This document shows, piece by piece, positions 61,063 through 64,000 of a stretch of 64,000 nt of DNA (positions are counted from its first letter, which is position 1; every line of letters starts with the position of its first letter). The position numbers were made by a program, and so were the translations under genes. The stretch is from an uncultured Lachnospiraceae bacterium. GTDB taxonomy: Bacteria; Bacillota; Clostridia; Lachnospirales; Lachnospiraceae. The notes under the pieces were generated by a model. The model was given only the letters and a program-made list of their open reading frames with translations. It ran no database searches and had not been told where the DNA came from. Where the stretch lies: NCBI GenBank assembly GCA_910588655.1, contig CAJUPJ010000008.1:60691-124690 (forward strand), in the 5' to 3' direction.

Positions 61063-61260
61063 ATACTATCCCCTTTCTCCTGTCTTGTTTCTTCACTTCT
61101 ACATAATAACAATAATCTTCTGCCTCCTTATATTCACGCACAAACTCTTTAAATCCAGATAACTCTTTCCTTATATCAGGATTTTCAAATACTAGTTTTT
61201 CTATTGTACAGCCAATAATTAGTTCATATTTACCAAGCTTCGTATTATTACAATGGGCAT
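60950..61260 (-). pseudogene. Possible gene remnant upstream of the hypothetical gene
   Basis: One frame reads through 61260-61070 with protein-like content (KYELIIGCTIEKLVFENPDI, then RKELSGFKEFVREYKEAEDY, VKKQDRR) and continues over the start of the next gene. It has no good start; a TGA lies above it in the terminator-like hairpin. It may be the C-terminal part of a lost gene. Confidence 0.25.
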
Positions 61261-61268
61261 TTGATAGT

Positions 61269-61292
61269 ACAGATTGTCAAAAGACAATCTGT
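61269..61292. terminator. Perfect hairpin after the ABC permease gene
   Basis: ACAGATTGTC AAAA GACAATCTGT, a perfect 10-bp stem, 6 bp after the permease stop. The T-run (ATTTTT) lies on the + strand side, so it is a better rightward than leftward terminator. Confidence 0.55.
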
Positions 61293-61297
61293 ATTTT

Positions 61298-63586
61298 TCA
61301 TCCCATTTTCTTAATAGTTGGATAAAGCATCAAAGATAACACAAAAAGATATATGGCAATCCATGCTATATACTCCCAATTAATTATAACAGGTATATTA
61401 CCAGCCATATTGGCCTGCCAGAGATAAGCCACTATTATAATTCCAAGAATTGCACCTAGCACAACCCCAGAAACCATATAGCTCCATGTCTGCATCCAGC
61501 AAATTTTACGGACACTATTATCTGATGCCCCAAGCATATGGATTATCTGGTATTCTTTTCTTCTTGTATATAACATTCCGCCAGCCGAATTAAGCAATCC
61601 AATACTTGCAACAATTAAAAGCATTCCAAGAACAATATGCATGGTGGTTGTCCATTGGGATACCTTAAGATTTGATTGTTCCATAATATCATCATAGATA
61701 TTCCATTCAAAATCTTTCCCCATCTCAACCTGTAACTGCTGAAATTTCTCCCTTGCAAACTCTTTGTCCCCATCTAACCATACCCCTAAATAATTGCCAC
61801 TCAAATCTTCCTTATGGCACTCTTTCTCACACAAATTATCCCAATCTACAATAACATTATATGTTTCATTCCAGACAGTTTCTGATTTTACAATCTCCAC
61901 TAGAATAAAATCTTTTTTGCCTCCTAAATAATCTGATTCCAAAGTAATAGTATCTCCAAGTTTATAGCCATTCTTACCTGCAACAGACTCCTCCATAACA
62001 ATTCTCTTTGTTTTTGGTACTTCCTCATACTGTTCCCATATTTCTGTATATAAAAGATGTAGAAGTACTTCCAAATCTGACACTTTAAAATAGTTTATGG
62101 TTTCATCATCATCACTTAAAACCATACTAAAATCACCATAAAGCATATATCCACTTCCCATTACAGGCTGGAAACGCTTATATAATTTTTGTACATAAGA
62201 CAAAGACATAGGCTTTGAAACTGAAATCTCCCCTCTTGCTGTTTTTCCTTCCATAGAATTATAATTGAACCAGTTGTCATTTGCCTTCAATAGCTTAATA
62301 GATACCTGTCCAGTGTAGGAAAGCGCTGTAATAAGGGCAATAATTAAAATTATCATTAAATTTTGCCGGAACTTTAACACCATTAACTTTATACCCAGAT
62401 AACCTTCCATTCCAGTAACTTTCCGCAATGCCAAAAAACGGCTGGCTTTCTTACTTTTTCTAAGTCCAGAAGAAGTCTCTTTAAATACCTGTATTGGTAA
62501 TACTTTCTGGCAAGACCGAAAGACCACATGTATAAAAAAATTAAACAGCACAAATACAATTACTGTAATCTGCCATAACACTTTCCAGTTTAAACTAATA
62601 CTGCCATCAAATAACTGTACCTTATCATTAAACCAATTTAAAACAACATCTGAAACCAATGCACTAAACATTGCCCCTGTAAGACATCCTCCTGCACTTA
62701 TTATAACTGACATAGAATCAAAGATAGCCTGAACCTGTTCCTGCTTTCCACCCATAGTACGGATAACAGCCATATCTGCTCTATATTTCTGCATATATTC
62801 CATAAAAATATTTACTACGAACAAACCACTAACCATAATTACCACCACAAAAAATACTTTAAATACTAGTCTGGTATTTTTTAGCATGATATCATAACCA
62901 TCTCCTGCTCTTTGGTCTGACACCTGGAAATTTATATTTTGTAATCTGATACGCCGGCTTAAGCCTAAATCATTACCCTGTTCTGTATAAGCAGAATCAT
63001 AGCATTGTAATAGTATATAATTAACCTGCCTGGTATCTTTATGTCCAAGCAACTGATGAAGCTGTGATAATTCCATAATTACCATCGGCATCTTATAATC
63101 AGACATAAAATCTGTCTTCACCACTTCTATAATTTGAAAATCCTTTCCACACACTGAAAAAGAGTCTCCCACTGTCTTGTTTTCCCGACGTCCAAGAGAT
63201 TCATTTATTATTATACTATTCTTCTTTATATCCTTTGTATATTTATACAGACTTTTGTTAACGGCATCATCTGCCACACCTGCCATATAGATATCTGAAA
63301 ACTCCCCTGTACAATAACCCCTGCTTGCTGTTTTCACACCTTTTTCATGCTCTAAAAACCTGATTTCCTCATTATTAAAAATTTCACCATCACACTTTGT
63401 CACCTGTAAATCAAAATCACCCTTTTTTGCAGCCAGTCCTGCTTCTATTGATGCTTCCACATCTGATAATAATTGAAACATACTTATACTCAGAAAACAC
63501 GCCACAAAAATACTTAAAAATGCGGAAAAAGTAAGTCTTTTGCTATTTTTTATAAAAATAATTCCAATTTGAATAATTCTTTTCAT
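61298..63586 (-). CDS. ABC transporter permease, FtsX/MacB type
   Basis: 762 residues with duplicated FtsX-type halves. A first membrane helix near 18-40, an outside domain, then three helices with FFVVVIMVSGLFVVNIFMEY, MSVIISAGGCLTGAMF and VIFVFLFNFFIHVVF. A middle helix (LMIILIIALITALSYTG) begins the second half, which ends with another three-helix FtsX bundle (TTMHIVLGMLLIVASIGLLNSAGG and following). Such permeases with a separate ATPase handle lipoprotein release, bacteriocin resistance or peptide export. The ATPase gene lies 67 bp upstream and is apparently broken, so this transporter may be inactive. Confidence 0.88.
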   Translation of the reverse strand: MKRIIQIGIIFIKNSKRLTFSAFLSIFVACFLSISMFQLLSDVEASIEAGLAAKKGDFDLQVTKCDGEIFNNEEIRFLEHEKGVKTASRGYCTGEFSDIYMAGVADDAVNKSLYKYTKDIKKNSIIINESLGRRENKTVGDSFSVCGKDFQIIEVVKTDFMSDYKMPMVIMELSQLHQLLGHKDTRQVNYILLQCYDSAYTEQGNDLGLSRRIRLQNINFQVSDQRAGDGYDIMLKNTRLVFKVFFVVVIMVSGLFVVNIFMEYMQKYRADMAVIRTMGGKQEQVQAIFDSMSVIISAGGCLTGAMFSALVSDVVLNWFNDKVQLFDGSISLNWKVLWQITVIVFVLFNFFIHVVFRSCQKVLPIQVFKETSSGLRKSKKASRFLALRKVTGMEGYLGIKLMVLKFRQNLMIILIIALITALSYTGQVSIKLLKANDNWFNYNSMEGKTARGEISVSKPMSLSYVQKLYKRFQPVMGSGYMLYGDFSMVLSDDDETINYFKVSDLEVLLHLLYTEIWEQYEEVPKTKRIVMEESVAGKNGYKLGDTITLESDYLGGKKDFILVEIVKSETVWNETYNVIVDWDNLCEKECHKEDLSGNYLGVWLDGDKEFAREKFQQLQVEMGKDFEWNIYDDIMEQSNLKVSQWTTTMHIVLGMLLIVASIGLLNSAGGMLYTRRKEYQIIHMLGASDNSVRKICWMQTWSYMVSGVVLGAILGIIIVAYLWQANMAGNIPVIINWEYIAWIAIYLFVLSLMLYPTIKKMG

Positions 63587-63653
63587 TCATTTTTCCTTTT
63601 CTATTTCAAATGTGTCCACCCAGCCACTTTGCTACTTGCCTTTCCTGTGTATG

Positions 63654-63950
63654 CTAATTCTGTAAATTTCTCTTTATTCTGGCCTCCTTTTGCGACTCCC
63701 TGAATTCATTAAGAATTTCATCTACATTCCCTTTGCCATCCTGCTTCTTATATTCACCATAAATGCGGCCATCCTGTAAAAACAAAATCCGGTCTGCATA
63801 ACTTGCAATAGCCGGGTCATGGGTAACCAAAATGGTGCTTTGTCCCTCTTTTTCTTTCAAATCAAGAAATATCTGCATAATTTCATAAGCTGTATTACAA
63901 TCTAAATTTCCAGTTGGCTCATCAGCTAACAAAATCTTTGGATTGTTAAA
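63654..63950 (-). pseudogene. ABC transporter ATP-binding protein, 5' part lost to an insertion
   Basis: What remains is the C-terminal third: NNPKILLADEPTGNLDCNTA (Walker B, D-loop), then STILVTHDPAIASYADRILFLQDG (H-loop), as in LolD/MacB-type ATPases that pair with FtsX permeases. Upstream of the NNPKI codons the sequence no longer fits the family (the usual QRVAIARAL is missing) and turns into a hairpin characteristic of a mobile-element end. Walker A, Q-loop and signature are not in the window. Whether they lie on the far side of the insertion cannot be seen. Confidence 0.75.
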
Positions 63951-64000
63951 TGAACTACCCCGCAGCAGAGCTGCGGGGTATCTGAGGGGTGGCTCCACTA
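63951..64000. mobile_element. End of an inserted element, probably IS200/IS605-like
   Basis: CTACCCCGCAGCAGAGCTGCGGGGT forms an 8-10 bp GC-rich hairpin, followed by a GGGGTGGCTCC stretch, in otherwise AT-rich DNA. Subterminal hairpins near a TTAAC-type target without terminal inverted repeats are typical of IS200/IS605 ends. The rest of the element is outside the window. Confidence 0.5.

Overview
The window looks like chromosomal DNA of a low-GC, Gram-positive, anaerobic gut or rumen Firmicute of the class Clostridia, most likely Lachnospiraceae. Grounds: AT-rich coding with strong AGGAGG-type ribosome binding sites, lipobox lipoproteins, the TIGR03960/TIGR03936 radical-SAM pair, RNase E/G, Imm51, DUF3737, DUF1877 and BspA/DUF285 proteins, and the der-plsY-gpsA cluster. 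I cannot name a species. No rRNA, tRNA or CRISPR was seen.

Layout. 1-6.3 kb: a GntR regulator cut by the window edge, two chemoreceptors and a Na/Pi cotransporter. 6.4-11.7 kb: a long palindromic intergenic element, a secreted GH43 lipoprotein, a small precursor-like protein followed by an ABC exporter, and a ZIP metal transporter. 11.7-19.7 kb: leftward housekeeping genes (orphan Imm51 immunity protein, radical-SAM pair, gpsA, plsY, der, FKBP lipoprotein). 19.7-48.9 kb: a large leftward cell-surface polysaccharide locus. 49.2-61 kb: an intact tyrosine recombinase, small conserved proteins, a metallophosphoesterase, a BspA-like surface protein, nucleoid-associated protein, alcohol dehydrogenase and RNase E/G. 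61.3-64 kb: an FtsX-type ABC transporter whose ATPase gene appears interrupted by an IS-like end at the window edge.

The polysaccharide locus is the main interest. Its genes supply GDP-mannose and GDP-L-fucose (manA, manC, gmd, fcl) and probably GDP-N-acetylperosamine (Per-type aminotransferase plus NeuD/PerB-type acetyltransferase). They also encode a WecG/TagA-type transferase, four other glycosyltransferases, a Wzx flippase, a Wzy-like polymerase and an O-acyltransferase. A LicD / cytidylyltransferase-oxidoreductase / class V aminotransferase cassette probably adds a phospho-substituent, and a kinase-like plus methyltransferase-like protein may cap chains. An ATP-grasp ligase sits beside a BCCT transporter.

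Three layers of control are visible in the DNA. (1) Upstream of the operon a 242-bp segment lies between perfect 28-bp inverted repeats (48955-48982 and 49225-49252). It carries a promoter-like sequence now facing the operon and abuts a catalytically intact tyrosine recombinase, so it looks like an invertible on/off promoter. (2) A membrane-protein gene at 26147-27837 contains a run of nine G on the coding strand that puts its well-formed start out of frame. A tract of 10 or 7 G would restore a 563-residue protein, as in slipped-strand phase variation. (3) Two promoters, before gmd and before the ATP-grasp gene, share two direct repeats of TATCTTGGG spaced exactly 21 bp and the same extended -10, the geometry expected for an AraC-type activator, and an AraC-family gene lies beside the second. 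The first gene of the operon is a second tyrosine recombinase that has lost three catalytic residues and is translationally coupled to the next gene. Fragments of deleted genes show that the locus has been reshuffled.
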